This document shows positions 1 to 8,603 of a stretch of 64,000 nucleotides of DNA, piece after piece. Positions within the stretch are counted from its first letter, which is position 1; each line of letters starts with the position of its first letter. The stretch spans positions 3,224,001 through 3,288,000 of the forward strand of contig NZ_CP109785.1 of the NCBI RefSeq assembly GCF_025913575.1, given 5' to 3'. The position numbers and the translations under genes are program-made. A model generated the notes under the pieces. The model was given only the letters and a program-made list of their open reading frames with translations, did not search any database and was not told the DNA's origin. The DNA comes from Halocatena marina. GTDB lineage: Archaea > Halobacteriota > Halobacteria > Halobacteriales > Haloarculaceae.

Positions 1-1029
1 ACAGTCACCGGTATTGACCTCGACGCTGGAACGGTCGATTACGTCTGTGAGTCGATCGAAGCGGGGAACCAGATCATCGAAGGCTGTGGGCACGAAGGAA
101 CGGCAACGTTCCGAGAAGGAAAGCTCCCGTGGCGATTCGAGTGGCCAGCCCAGTGGAAGGTGCTGGGAGTGGACTTCGAGCCGTTCGGAAAAGATCACGC
201 CGAAGGCTCGTGGCCAAGCGGGGAGGAGATCGCTCGTGAACTACTCGACAGCGAACCACCCGTTCCGATGGTGTACGAGTGGTTCACCTACAACGGAGAA
301 GCGCTCTCATCCTCGTCTGGACATATCCTCACGGTGCGTGATGTGCTCTCGATCCTCGAACCCGAGGTGTTTCGCTACTTCTTCACGAAGGATCCGAATC
401 GGGCCCGCGACTTCGACGTGCGGCGGCTCGATCAGCTCGTCGACGAGTTCGATCGTTTCGAATCCATATTTTTCGATGAAGTCGAAACGACCGACAGAGA
501 GAGCGCGCTTGCAGACCGCGCGTATCCGATGGTCGTCGAAGAAAGTCGAGATGAACGGGTGCGCATTCCGTATACGTTCGCCGCCGTGCTCGGGATGACC
601 GACGACGAAAACCTGCGAGAAACCATGGCCCGCCGAAGCGGACATCTCCCTGACGACGCGTCTGTGTCGGTCATCGATGACGCGCTCTCGCGGGTCGAGA
701 ACGCTCGAAACTGGGCGGTGCAGACGGACAATGAGTACAACTACAGACTCGCCGAAACGCTCCCGGAGGTCTCGGTTTCCGATCCAGAGACGGCGGCACT
801 CAGTGCTCTTGCTGAGTTCATTGAACAGGAAAATCCAGACGGGGAGGCACTTCAGGCACAGATCTACGACTGTGCCCGAGAAAACGACGTCGATGTGAGT
901 AGGTTTTTCGAACTCGGCTATCGACTTTTCCTCGATCAACCAGACGGGCCCCGTCTTGGACCATTCCTCGCAGCAATGAACCAAAACTTCGTACTCGAAC
1001 GGCTGCGTCGAGAATCAATCGAGCAGTAA
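1..1029 (+). CDS. lysS: Lysyl-tRNA synthetase, class I (5' end outside window)
   Basis: The frame is open from base 1, so the N-terminus lies outside the window. The visible 342 residues carry the second half of a class I (archaeal type) lysyl-tRNA synthetase, which charges tRNA-Lys in the cytoplasm. A KMSKS-like loop (ALSSSSGHILTVRDVL) follows the segment VYEWFTYNGE, and after it comes the acidic helical anticodon-binding part (YFFTKDPNRARDFDVRRLDQ). The protein ends with a short C-terminal region after a run of helical segments. The class I KMSKS lysine is replaced by Ser in this halophile sequence, which leaves an SSSSG loop. The downstream protease gene is on the same strand 70 nt away. 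The family call is firm; the missing N-terminal HIGH motif cannot be checked. Confidence 0.93.
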   Translation, partial: TVTGIDLDAGTVDYVCESIEAGNQIIEGCGHEGTATFREGKLPWRFEWPAQWKVLGVDFEPFGKDHAEGSWPSGEEIARELLDSEPPVPMVYEWFTYNGEALSSSSGHILTVRDVLSILEPEVFRYFFTKDPNRARDFDVRRLDQLVDEFDRFESIFFDEVETTDRESALADRAYPMVVEESRDERVRIPYTFAAVLGMTDDENLRETMARRSGHLPDDASVSVIDDALSRVENARNWAVQTDNEYNYRLAETLPEVSVSDPETAALSALAEFIEQENPDGEALQAQIYDCARENDVDVSRFFELGYRLFLDQPDGPRLGPFLAAMNQNFVLERLRRESIEQ

Positions 1030-1099
1030 GCGCACAATCGTGAACGGATAGAACGAAAGAAGATAAGGCTCATACGAGCGCCTGTGCTTGATACTAACG

Positions 1100-2872
1100 A
1101 TGGTCGATACGCTCTGGTTGGCCCTTGGCGGTCTTGTGATTTATATGATCATTGTAGCGACCGCCCAAAAGCGAGGATTGCTTCCCCCGCAAGTTCGCGC
1201 GCAGGGACCGATCACGACGCTTCACACGCAGTATGGGAAAGTGCTCCTCGATCGACTCGCCAGTCCGAAACGATTCTGGCGTGCGTGGGGGAATTTCGGC
1301 GTTGGGATCTCGCTCGTCATGATGGTCGGTGTGTTTCTGATGGTGATTCTCGCGGGCGTACAGGCAGTGTCGAACCCACAGCCAACCGCCGTGAGCGAAC
1401 CGCAAAACGTGCTGGTCATCCCGGGCGTAAACGACTTCCTCCCGCTGGCAGTGGCACCGGAAATCGTCTTCGGGTTGCTCCTCGGATTGGTCGTCCACGA
1501 AGGAGGCCACGGCTTGTTCTGCCGGGTTGCTGACATTGATATCGACTCGATGGGGCTCGCGTTGTTGGCGATCATTCCCATCGGTGCGTTCGTCGAGCCA
1601 AAAGAAGAGAGCAGAATCAAAGCAGACCGAGGGAGCCAGACGCGGATGTTCGCTGCTGGTGTGACAAATAATTTCGCCATCTCGGTGCTCGGCTTCATGC
1701 TTCTGTTTGGTCCCGTTATCGGATCGATCGGCGTTGCACCGGGTGCGCCTGTCGGGGATATCGTCCCCGGCTCACCAGCTGCAAACGCGGATATCGATCG
1801 GGGGGACCGTATTACCGCGATCAATAACGAGTCAATCGCTAATGCCTCCGAGCTTGACCAGCGACTCACCGAAGTTCAGGACAAACAGGTAGAGGTGACG
1901 GTTGATGACGGAGAAAACGAACGGAATGTCACAGTTACCCGCGAGTTGTTCCTGACACATTCGACACCGAGCGTCGTGGAGGGCGTCAATACGAGTGGGC
2001 CACCACCCCACATTCAGGAGATCGGCGGAGAGCCGGTTTCGACCCGAGCGGAACTGCACAGCAGGCTCGAAGCGAATCCGAAGACGACGGTGACCACCGA
2101 CAAGGGAAGTTTCGAATTAATCGCCGGGGCGTACGTCGGACAGATGGAGGAGGGAGGCCCGCTTGCGAACCAAGTTGACGCTGCTGATGCCGAGGTCGTC
2201 ATCACCCGCATTGGTGGTGAACGGATCGTTACATCGAACGACCTCACGCGAGCACTGTCTGATACGTCACCCGGAGATACTGTCAACGTGACAGCCTTCG
2301 TCAATGGCACACCACAGCAGTACAACATAGCGCTCACGAACGGCCCCGGAGAGCATGGCTACCTCGGTATCAACGTCCAACGTGGCACTGGTGGGATTGT
2401 CGCAGACGACTTCGGTGTGTTCGTCTATCCCTCCCAACAGTTCCTCACTGCACTCGGTGGGAACGGTCCGATCGGCATCGAAGAGTTCATCAGCAAGTCC
2501 GTGAGCGTCCTGTTCCTTCCACTTGCCGGAGCTGTGGGGATCTCCCAATACAACTTCGCAGGCTTCATCGATCCGATCACGAACTTTTATACAGTCAGTG
2601 GACCGCTCGGCTTTTTCGGTGACGGAGTGTTCCTTTTGGCCAATATCTTATTCTGGACCGGATGGATCAACATCAATCTCGGCTTCTTCAACTGCGTTCC
2701 TGCGTACCCATTGGACGGTGGCCACATCCTGCGGACGAGCACCGAAGCACTCGTCTCGCGGCTCCCGATCTCGAACGGTCGGATAGTGACCCGAACCATC
2801 ACGACCGTCATCGGTCTGAGTATGTTCACTGGACTGATGCTGATGGTGTTCGGGCCACAACTGTTCGCTTGA
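1100..2872 (+). CDS. Site-2 protease family (M50) membrane metalloprotease with PDZ domains
   Basis: This 590-residue integral membrane protein belongs to the S2P/M50 family of intramembrane zinc proteases, which cut membrane-anchored regulators. The zinc motif HEGGH lies at about residues 133-137 in a hydrophobic segment. The second active-site motif, LDGG, is near residue 546 in the context AYPLDGGHILRT. Between them is a long soluble insert with two PDZ-like modules, around VGDIVPGSPAANADIDRGDR and a second copy after residue 340. A TTG lies 12 nt upstream in frame; I prefer the ATG at 1100. Family membership is clear. The substrate is unknown, and neither neighbour suggests one. Confidence 0.9.
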   Translation: MVDTLWLALGGLVIYMIIVATAQKRGLLPPQVRAQGPITTLHTQYGKVLLDRLASPKRFWRAWGNFGVGISLVMMVGVFLMVILAGVQAVSNPQPTAVSEPQNVLVIPGVNDFLPLAVAPEIVFGLLLGLVVHEGGHGLFCRVADIDIDSMGLALLAIIPIGAFVEPKEESRIKADRGSQTRMFAAGVTNNFAISVLGFMLLFGPVIGSIGVAPGAPVGDIVPGSPAANADIDRGDRITAINNESIANASELDQRLTEVQDKQVEVTVDDGENERNVTVTRELFLTHSTPSVVEGVNTSGPPPHIQEIGGEPVSTRAELHSRLEANPKTTVTTDKGSFELIAGAYVGQMEEGGPLANQVDAADAEVVITRIGGERIVTSNDLTRALSDTSPGDTVNVTAFVNGTPQQYNIALTNGPGEHGYLGINVQRGTGGIVADDFGVFVYPSQQFLTALGGNGPIGIEEFISKSVSVLFLPLAGAVGISQYNFAGFIDPITNFYTVSGPLGFFGDGVFLLANILFWTGWININLGFFNCVPAYPLDGGHILRTSTEALVSRLPISNGRIVTRTITTVIGLSMFTGLMLMVFGPQLFA

Positions 2873-2884
2873 CGAACGAATTCA

Positions 2885-3124
2885 CTACGGTGAGAGCCAC
2901 TCGAACTCCTCGACGACGATCACTCTGCCATCGTAGACACGCGTCACCTCCTCGATTCCCCGTTCGAGCGATTCGGGACTGGCAAGCTGTGGACTGAGAC
3001 GGGTGAGAACGAGTGTGTCAACGCCTGCATTCTGGGCGAGCATCGCCGCGTGCGTCGTTCTGAGTTGATTCTCCGCAGAGCCGGTTTCATCTAGTATTTC
3101 CTGATGATTCCAGCACATACTCAC
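2885..3124 (-). pseudogene. C-terminal remnant of an MBL-fold hydrolase (RNase Z-like)
   Basis: This 79-codon open stretch resembles only the end of a metallo-beta-lactamase-fold hydrolase of the RNase Z type. THAAMLAQNAGVDTLVLTRL matches the penultimate strand-helix unit, followed by a typical C-terminal strand (YDGRVIVVEE). The N-terminal four-fifths, including the HxHxDH zinc motif, is missing, and an in-frame TAG lies just upstream of the GTG. The conserved histidine after LVLT is replaced by Arg. A vapBC module begins about 70 nt beyond the broken end. I read it as a gene decayed or cut by rearrangement. The family assignment rests on a short match and is moderate. Confidence 0.55.
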
Positions 3125-3191
3125 CTCGTCCTACGTACGCGACCCCCCGGATCAAAAGACAAGGTATCGTCAACGCTAATGTCAACGTACG

Positions 3192-3440
3192 GTGGGAATC
3201 GCGAACGAACAGATCCGAGTCAGTGAGACGGTGAAGCACGAGATCAACCGGCGAAGGAGAGAGGGTGAGAGTTACAACGACGTGCTTGAGCGCATCCTCG
3301 CCGAAGAGGACACAGGGAACTTCTATGATGGATTCGGTCGATGGTCTAACGAGACAGCCGAACATATCCGTGAAGAACGGCGCAAGGCAAAGGAAACGCG
3401 AAAACGCCGGATACGTGAGCGGGCTGAGGAGACTACATGA
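3192..3440 (+). CDS. vapB: VapB-type antitoxin
   Basis: This is an 82-residue, charged, largely helical protein. Its N-terminus, NEQIRVSETVKHEINRRRRE, followed by GESYNDVLERIL, is the pattern of haloarchaeal VapB antitoxins. Such proteins bind their operator and neutralise the partner toxin. The start is GTG; an ATG at 3179 is in another frame. The stop overlaps the toxin start by 4 nt (ATGA), which shows translational coupling. The basic C-terminal tail (RKAKETRKRRIRERAEE) would be the toxin-binding part. The pairing supports the call more than sequence alone does. Confidence 0.85.
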   Translation: MGIANEQIRVSETVKHEINRRRREGESYNDVLERILAEEDTGNFYDGFGRWSNETAEHIREERRKAKETRKRRIRERAEETT

Positions 3441-3835
3441 AGATCCTCGACGCTACATTTTTAATCGATTACCTTGACGGCCGCGAGGTGACTCGCACGT
3501 TTTACGAGAAAAACGGTGGTGACGATATCCGTTGGGTCGCCCCGCTTCCAGCGTTCGCCGAGGTGCTCGTCGGCGAAGGAAACCTCTCGGACGGAGACAT
3601 CGACGACGCCCGCGCCGATCTAGCATGGGTTGATGTCTATCCCGTTGATGAGCACACAGCTGTCATGGCAGGAACAATCGTGGACGAAATTGCACCAGGC
3701 GGACCATACCTCGACAGCCCAGACGCGCTGATCGCAGCGGTCGGGCGCGAACTCGACGCGCCAGTGGTTTCCGGAGATGATGACCTCACCCACCCGAAGA
3801 CCAAACAGGTCGTCGATGTCGAGGAATACCGATAA
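3437..3835 (+). CDS. vapC: VapC-type PIN-domain ribonuclease toxin
   Basis: This 132-residue PIN-domain protein is the toxin of a type II toxin-antitoxin pair; VapC enzymes cleave structured RNAs, often tRNA or rRNA. The first acidic residue is in KILDATFLIDYLDG, the central acid is in AEVLVGE, and the later ones are in DSPDALIAAVG and VSGDDDLTHPK. These give the expected magnesium-binding acidic quartet. Length is normal for the family and nothing looks broken. It is translated with the antitoxin upstream through an ATGA overlap. The target RNA cannot be read from the sequence. Confidence 0.9.
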   Translation: MKILDATFLIDYLDGREVTRTFYEKNGGDDIRWVAPLPAFAEVLVGEGNLSDGDIDDARADLAWVDVYPVDEHTAVMAGTIVDEIAPGGPYLDSPDALIAAVGRELDAPVVSGDDDLTHPKTKQVVDVEEYR

Positions 3836-3849
3836 CTCGCTGTTCGAAC

Positions 3850-4668
3850 CTACGAGCTCGCACGGAACATCCCGACGCTTTTGGTAATGTGGAACACTCC
3901 ATCATCGTCATCGCCACCGTCACTGTCATGATCACCCTCCTTATTCTCGAACGCTTCTGCGAACGCTTCGTGGAGATCCGACGCAAGCGAGTGATCGACA
4001 TCGTCACGCGAGAGGGCGTATGCGACTGGCGCGTCGGGATCAGTGACAGCCAACGAGTGCTCGTATCGCCGAATCCGAACGTCATCGAAGTGTTGTTCGA
4101 GTTGTGAGCCACCGTTTTCGAGCGTAAATGCCGTTGCGCGTGCGGGCCGTTCACCGAGCACAGCCTCGAGCACGTCGTACAGCTCGACCATATTTTGCTC
4201 GCCGTTCGTTGTGGCATAAAGTGTCCCATCAGGTCGCAGAACGCGTCGCAGTTCGGCAATAGCGTCCTCGCGGTCCGGAACATGGTACAACATGTGGTTG
4301 GCCGTCACCGCGTCGAAAGAGTCGTCCTCGAATGGCAGACGAGCAACGTCAGCCGCTCCGAACGCGAACGTCCGGTCACAGTCAGCGAGATTCTCATGGG
4401 CATCCTCGATCATTCCTCGAGAGAAGTCTGTCAACGTCACTGACCACGCTGATGGAATTCGCTCGCAGTTCTCGGCCCAGAGATCCGCTGGGCCGCACCC
4501 GACAGCGAGAACGTCGACAGCGTCACGAGCGAGCTGATCAAACTGCCACTCTCGAAGGCCAGTCTCAGCAGTGCTATACTGTTCGTGAAGCGCGATGCGA
4601 GCATTCAGATTCGTAGCATCTGCGTATTGTTCAGAGAGTGCGGTGGGCGATTCGAGCCAGTCAACCAT
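3850..4668 (-). CDS. Class I SAM-dependent methyltransferase
   Basis: This 272-residue protein has a Rossmann-type methyltransferase core. The SAM-binding glycine loop is VLAVGCGPADLW, a post-II acidic segment follows (VTLTDFSRGM), and then FEDDSFDAVTANHMLYHVPD and LRRVLRPDGTLYATT are typical of the UbiE/Methyltransf_11 group. The C-terminal tail contains an acidic low-complexity run (EGDHDSDGGDDDD) and is not conserved in look. A TATA-like element (cacttttcat) lies about 29 nt upstream of the ATG. The substrate is unknown. It converges on vapC with only 14 nt between the stops. Confidence 0.85.
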   Translation of the reverse strand: MVDWLESPTALSEQYADATNLNARIALHEQYSTAETGLREWQFDQLARDAVDVLAVGCGPADLWAENCERIPSAWSVTLTDFSRGMIEDAHENLADCDRTFAFGAADVARLPFEDDSFDAVTANHMLYHVPDREDAIAELRRVLRPDGTLYATTNGEQNMVELYDVLEAVLGERPARATAFTLENGGSQLEQHFDDVRIRRYEHSLAVTDPDAPVAYALSRDDVDHSLASDLHEAFAEAFENKEGDHDSDGGDDDDGVFHITKSVGMFRASS

Positions 4669-4841
4669 GCGATCAAACTCACGAACTCGAATGAAAAGTG
4701 TTAGGATAAATAGAATTCAGCAGCTGTTCACAGAGCGTATCGAAACGTGCCATCGTTTTCCGACAGTACGAGAGACAGAACATCCGTGTTTGCCTCGCTG
4801 CAACTCAAAAGGTCCTTGTCCGCCGGCTTCCAATCGCAACT

Positions 4842-6614
4842 ATGCCCGAAGCACCGCAGACCGACGAGGGTTGGTATGCGCTTCACGATTTTCGGACTAT
4901 TGATTGGGACGCGTGGCGATCAGCAGAGGAGCGCAAGCGCGAACGGGCCATTGAGTCCGGTGTCGGATTCTTACAGACACACGAGGCGCTCGAAGACGCA
5001 GACGACGGTGGGACGGCTGTTTTCTCCGTGCTCGGTCACAAGGCCGACATCTTGATTCTTCACCTCCGACCAGAGACAACGCACCTCGACACCGCAGAGC
5101 GTCGGTTCGAGCAAACAGCGTTCGCCGAGTTCACCGAGCAGGTTTCCTCGTACGTCTCTGTGACTGAAGTCTCGGGATACATGTCGCAGGAGTATTTCGA
5201 GAGTGGAGAAGTGGCTGACAGCGGGATGGCCCGCTATATTCGCTCGCGCATCGAGCCGGATATCCCAGAGTCAGAGCACGTCTGTTTCTACCCGATGGAC
5301 AAGCGCCGCGAAGAGGACAACTGGTACGACCTCCCATTCGACGAGCGTGCAGATCTCATGGCAAACCACGGCGAGATTGGCCGGAAGTACGCCGGAAAGG
5401 TGACACAGATCATCACAGGGAGTATTGGTTTTGATGATTACGAGTGGGGCGTCACCCTGTTTGCCGACGATCCAACCGACATCAAACACCTCCTCTATGA
5501 GATGCGCTTCGATCCCTCTTCGTCCCGGTATGCCGACTTCGGACCGTTCTACTTCGGACGACGCTTCCCGCCGACTGATCTCGGTGCTATTCTTGCTGGC
5601 GAACCCGTTCCAGCATCGACAGACGATGAGACCAACAGCGAAAACGAGCTCAGCGAGGAACTCGATCGGTTCGGTGTGTCAATCGAGACGACAGAGGACG
5701 CATTCGGCGTTATTGTCCCGTGTGAAGCCGCCACAGAGGCAGTGACCGAAGCGGTCGATGGGCTTCGTGGAAACTTCGAGCACTACGACAGCCACATCGA
5801 AACGGCTGTCCACGGCGGGAACAGCCCAACTGTCGTCAGTCTGTGGACGACCAACCGCGCAGCAGACACCGCCGCCGGATTCCTCGAAGACCTTCCGGGT
5901 GCAAGCGAAGCGACGGTCGGCTCCCTCACAGGAAAGACGAATGCAGCGGACGCGAGTGAAACCACAGACCGAGAACACGAGACAGACCAGAGCGACATCG
6001 AAGACGAAGTCCGCGAGGAACTCGAATCGCTCGACATCTACGCCGGCAAACCTCACGGCGAGGACGTCTACGCAATGGTGCTCTACTCGACAGCACCCGT
6101 AAGCGAAGTCGATGCTGCGGTTTCAGATCTCCGCGACGGGTTCGATCGCTACGACACGCACGTTGAGACAGGCGTCTACCGCGCGCGTGAGCGCGATCGC
6201 GCGGCCGTCGTCAGCATCTGGGAGACACAGCGAGCAGCCGACACCGCCGGTGGCTACCTCGCGGACCTGCCGGGAATCGTCGCTCGCGCAGGTGATACGA
6301 GCGAAACCGGTGACGACCCAATGCAGGAGTCCGGATTCGGTACGATGGGAATGTTCTACAGCGTCAAACCCGAACACCGAGAGGATTTCGTCGGGAAGTT
6401 CGAGACAGTCGGTGACGTGCTCACGGACCTCGACGGTCATCTTGAAACCGATCTCATGGTTAACGTAGACGACGAAAACGACATGTTCATCGCTAGTCAG
6501 TGGCGATCGAAGGAAGATGCAATGGACTTCTTTCGCTCAGATGCCTTCCGCGACACCGTCAAGTGGGGACGTGATATTCTCACAGATCGTCCGCGACACG
6601 TCTTTCTCGCCTGA
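4842..6614 (+). CDS. pitA: PitA-type heme protein: chlorite dismutase-like domain plus ABM-like repeats
   Basis: This 590-residue protein has an N-terminal chlorite dismutase/HemQ-like domain (about 1-255; VCFYPMDKRRE, YAGKVTQIITGSIGFDDYEW, FDPSSSRYADFGPFY). Its C-terminal part resembles antibiotic-biosynthesis-monooxygenase (ABM) modules. The fusion matches haloarchaeal PitA, described in Haloferax volcanii as a Cld-ABM fusion. I see three ABM-like units: about 283-358 (DSHIETAVHG ... DLPG), 394-475 (DTHVETGVYR ... DLPG) and 495-575 (DGHLETDLMV ... SQWRSKEDAMDFF). Acidic linkers separate them. Members of this superfamily bind heme or coproheme, so a role in heme synthesis or handling is likely but is inference. 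It stands alone on its strand. Confidence 0.87.
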   Translation: MPEAPQTDEGWYALHDFRTIDWDAWRSAEERKRERAIESGVGFLQTHEALEDADDGGTAVFSVLGHKADILILHLRPETTHLDTAERRFEQTAFAEFTEQVSSYVSVTEVSGYMSQEYFESGEVADSGMARYIRSRIEPDIPESEHVCFYPMDKRREEDNWYDLPFDERADLMANHGEIGRKYAGKVTQIITGSIGFDDYEWGVTLFADDPTDIKHLLYEMRFDPSSSRYADFGPFYFGRRFPPTDLGAILAGEPVPASTDDETNSENELSEELDRFGVSIETTEDAFGVIVPCEAATEAVTEAVDGLRGNFEHYDSHIETAVHGGNSPTVVSLWTTNRAADTAAGFLEDLPGASEATVGSLTGKTNAADASETTDREHETDQSDIEDEVREELESLDIYAGKPHGEDVYAMVLYSTAPVSEVDAAVSDLRDGFDRYDTHVETGVYRARERDRAAVVSIWETQRAADTAGGYLADLPGIVARAGDTSETGDDPMQESGFGTMGMFYSVKPEHREDFVGKFETVGDVLTDLDGHLETDLMVNVDDENDMFIASQWRSKEDAMDFFRSDAFRDTVKWGRDILTDRPRHVFLA

Positions 6615-6687
6615 GTGATCTGGGGTACAGTTACAAAAAATAGCGACAGCGTGTTTCGATCGTTCTGACGACCGGTTCACACCGTTT

Positions 6688-7320
6688 TCAATCGCTGGCG
6701 TGGCGCTGGCGATTCGCGCGCGATGGGGGAGGGAACTGCTGTACGGTTTCCTCGATGGGTTTTGGCGGAAGCATGCAGCGGTCAGGTTCTCGATTGACGT
6801 GTGCGTACTGTTCGGGTGCGTTTGCGAGCGGATGGGCGGGATTTTCACCGCTGTCGATGCGGGCGGCACGGAGCTCTTGGAAGCCCGCGATTCGAGCACG
6901 GATTCCTCGCCAATGGTATCGCGTCATTGTTGGGATACTGAATGGGTGCGGCGGGCCAATCGTGGGTTGCTTTGCAGCAATTGTAGCCCGATTGACGTTC
7001 GCGGCGAGGTCGTCGTGATCAATGAGGACTCCGACACGCGTATTCTTGGGAGTACGTGCGTCGAGAATATCCAGTCCGAGATGCAACGCGCGATACTCGG
7101 CGACGTTGTTATCAGGGACATCATCGGGAAGTGATCGACGGGCGACACGCTCGCCGTCGCGGGTTTCGATGATGACACCAAGTCCTCCACCTGAATCACT
7201 GAATGAGCCATCGCTCGCGATGTAAAAGTCTCGATGATGGGTGCGCGGCGGATGCGCAATGTGAGGAGTCGGCGATTCGTCGAACAGGTCTCGCAAGGTC
7301 GGCCGGCCGTATGCGGCCAT
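6688..7320 (-). CDS. rnhA: Ribonuclease HI
   Basis: This protein is about 210 residues long and has an RNase HI fold in its first 150. It hydrolyses the RNA strand of RNA-DNA hybrids. Catalytic acids are recognisable in the order YIASDGSFSD (Asp), NNVAEYRALH (Glu) and VGVLIDHDDL (Asp). The C-terminal tail after about residue 155 is basic and Pro-rich and looks lineage-specific. Two ATGs are possible, at 7329 and 7320. A TATA element at 7344-7350 lies 27 nt from the second, so I use 7320 as a leaderless start. Confidence in the family is good. Confidence 0.85.
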   Translation of the reverse strand: MAAYGRPTLRDLFDESPTPHIAHPPRTHHRDFYIASDGSFSDSGGGLGVIIETRDGERVARRSLPDDVPDNNVAEYRALHLGLDILDARTPKNTRVGVLIDHDDLAANVNRATIAAKQPTIGPPHPFSIPTMTRYHWRGIRARIAGFQELRAARIDSGENPAHPLANAPEQYAHVNREPDRCMLPPKPIEETVQQFPPPSRANRQRHASD

Positions 7321-7343
7321 GTTTACCACTACTCTTCGTGCAA

Positions 7344-7350
7344 CTTAAAC
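7344..7350 (-). promoter_or_regulatory. TATA box of rnhA
   Basis: On the minus strand this reads gtttaag, centred 27 nt before the ATG at 7320, the standard distance for a leaderless haloarchaeal transcript. It argues against the ATG at 7329, which would lie only 18 nt away. Confidence 0.5.
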
Positions 7351-7374
7351 TTGTGGGAGAATGAACACAACTGT

Positions 7375-7423
7375 TTGTGTTTGTTTCACAAACACAAGGG
7401 AAAGCTTGTGTGCGTATCACACA
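7375..7423. promoter_or_regulatory. Two adjacent inverted repeats in the rnhA-EamA divergent region
   Basis: The first repeat has 9-bp arms ttgtgtttg (7375-7383) and caaacacaa (7389-7397) around a 5-nt spacer. The second has 6-bp arms tgtgtg (7407... 7412) and cacaca (7418-7423), also with a 5-nt spacer. Both are built on TGTG/CACA and occupy a 270-bp region between two divergent genes. They could be regulator sites or a hairpin. No regulator is encoded next to them. Confidence 0.35.
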
Positions 7424-7599
7424 CTTTACGACACACTCAGACTGACCGAAGCATCGTATTGTCCTCAGAGCTGATCTGATCGACGATCGAACACAACACC
7501 ATAACGAAGCGAACCAGATCGATCAGCGCAGATCCAACTGCAATCCGTACTAGGACACCGAAGCAAAGCGAAACGTGACTGGGATTGAAAAATACATCT

Positions 7600-8595
7600 A
7601 TGGCGAACGTCGTTCGCCGGGAGCGAAACGTTGAGACACGATCCTCACGGAGTTGCGGTGTGCGCTATCGGAACCTCATTTTGTTTCTCGTTCTCGCATT
7701 GGTTTGGGGGTCGTCGTTCATGGCGATCAAAGCCGGGCTCGAATACTTTCCGCCGGTGTTGTACGCTGCAGTTCGCTACGACATCGCGGGCATCGTTATG
7801 CTCGGCTACGCGTGGTATGTCCTCGATGATCCGATTCCCCGCACACGGGGTGAGTGGCTACTCGTTCTCATCGGCGCTGTTTTTCTCATCGCGGCGTACC
7901 ACTCGCTGCTGTTTATCGGAGAGAAGAACGAAGCCGTGACGAGTGCCTCCGCAGCGATTATCGTCTCACTGTCGCCCGTGCTGACCACTGCCTGTGCTCG
8001 CGTGATGCTCCCGAGCGAACGTCTCGAACCGATCGGTCTCGCTGGTCTCGTTCTCGGTCTTGTTGGTGTCGGCGTCCTCGTACGACCCGATCCATCGAAT
8101 CTCTTATCGGCAGATGTTCTCGCCAACCTGTTGATCTTTGCCGCCGCGCTCGCGTTTGCGTTCGGGACCGTTCTCATGCGTCGGCTGGACGCGACGCTTC
8201 ACATCGAGTCGCTCGAAGCATGGTCGATGCTCGGCGGTGCGTTGCTCATGCATGGTATTAGCCTTGCAATCGGCGAATCCCCGACCGGGATCACCCTCAC
8301 GATCGAGGCGATCGCCGCAATCGGCTACCTCTCTCTGTTTTCGAGCGCGCTCGGGTTCCTCATCTACTTCGATCTGCTGGCGCAACTCGGCCCGATCGAG
8401 ATCAATCTCGTCTCCTACGTCGCACCGCTCTTTGCAGCTATTGCGGGCTTTCTCTTTCTTGATGAAGGCATCACCACTGCGACCACAGTCGGGTTTCTGA
8501 TTATCGTCGCTGGATTCGCACTTATAAAACGAGAAACAATTCGACGCGAAGTCAACTCATTGAGAGCCACCTCAATGGCTCAGAGCGACGATTGA
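7600..8595 (+). CDS. EamA/DMT-family transporter
   Basis: This hydrophobic protein has about ten membrane segments in two EamA repeats, typical of the drug/metabolite transporter superfamily that exports amino acids or metabolites. The first helix is LILFLVLALVWGSSFMAIKA, a family hallmark, and the second repeat begins near ALAFAFGTVLMRRL. The start is uncertain. The ATG at 7600 gives a basic 20-residue leader, a TTG at 7585 is also in frame, and a GTG at 7660 would start right before the first helix (MRYRNLILF), which looks most like homologues. No TATA box decides it. The substrate is unknown. Confidence 0.86.
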   Translation: MANVVRRERNVETRSSRSCGVRYRNLILFLVLALVWGSSFMAIKAGLEYFPPVLYAAVRYDIAGIVMLGYAWYVLDDPIPRTRGEWLLVLIGAVFLIAAYHSLLFIGEKNEAVTSASAAIIVSLSPVLTTACARVMLPSERLEPIGLAGLVLGLVGVGVLVRPDPSNLLSADVLANLLIFAAALAFAFGTVLMRRLDATLHIESLEAWSMLGGALLMHGISLAIGESPTGITLTIEAIAAIGYLSLFSSALGFLIYFDLLAQLGPIEINLVSYVAPLFAAIAGFLFLDEGITTATTVGFLIIVAGFALIKRETIRREVNSLRATSMAQSDD

Positions 8596-8603
8596 AAAAT
8601 CAG

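Noticed and set aside
307..984. 225-codon minus-strand ORF over lysS
   Set aside because: It lies opposite a clear class I lysyl-tRNA synthetase and its composition fits an antisense frame of a GC-rich gene.
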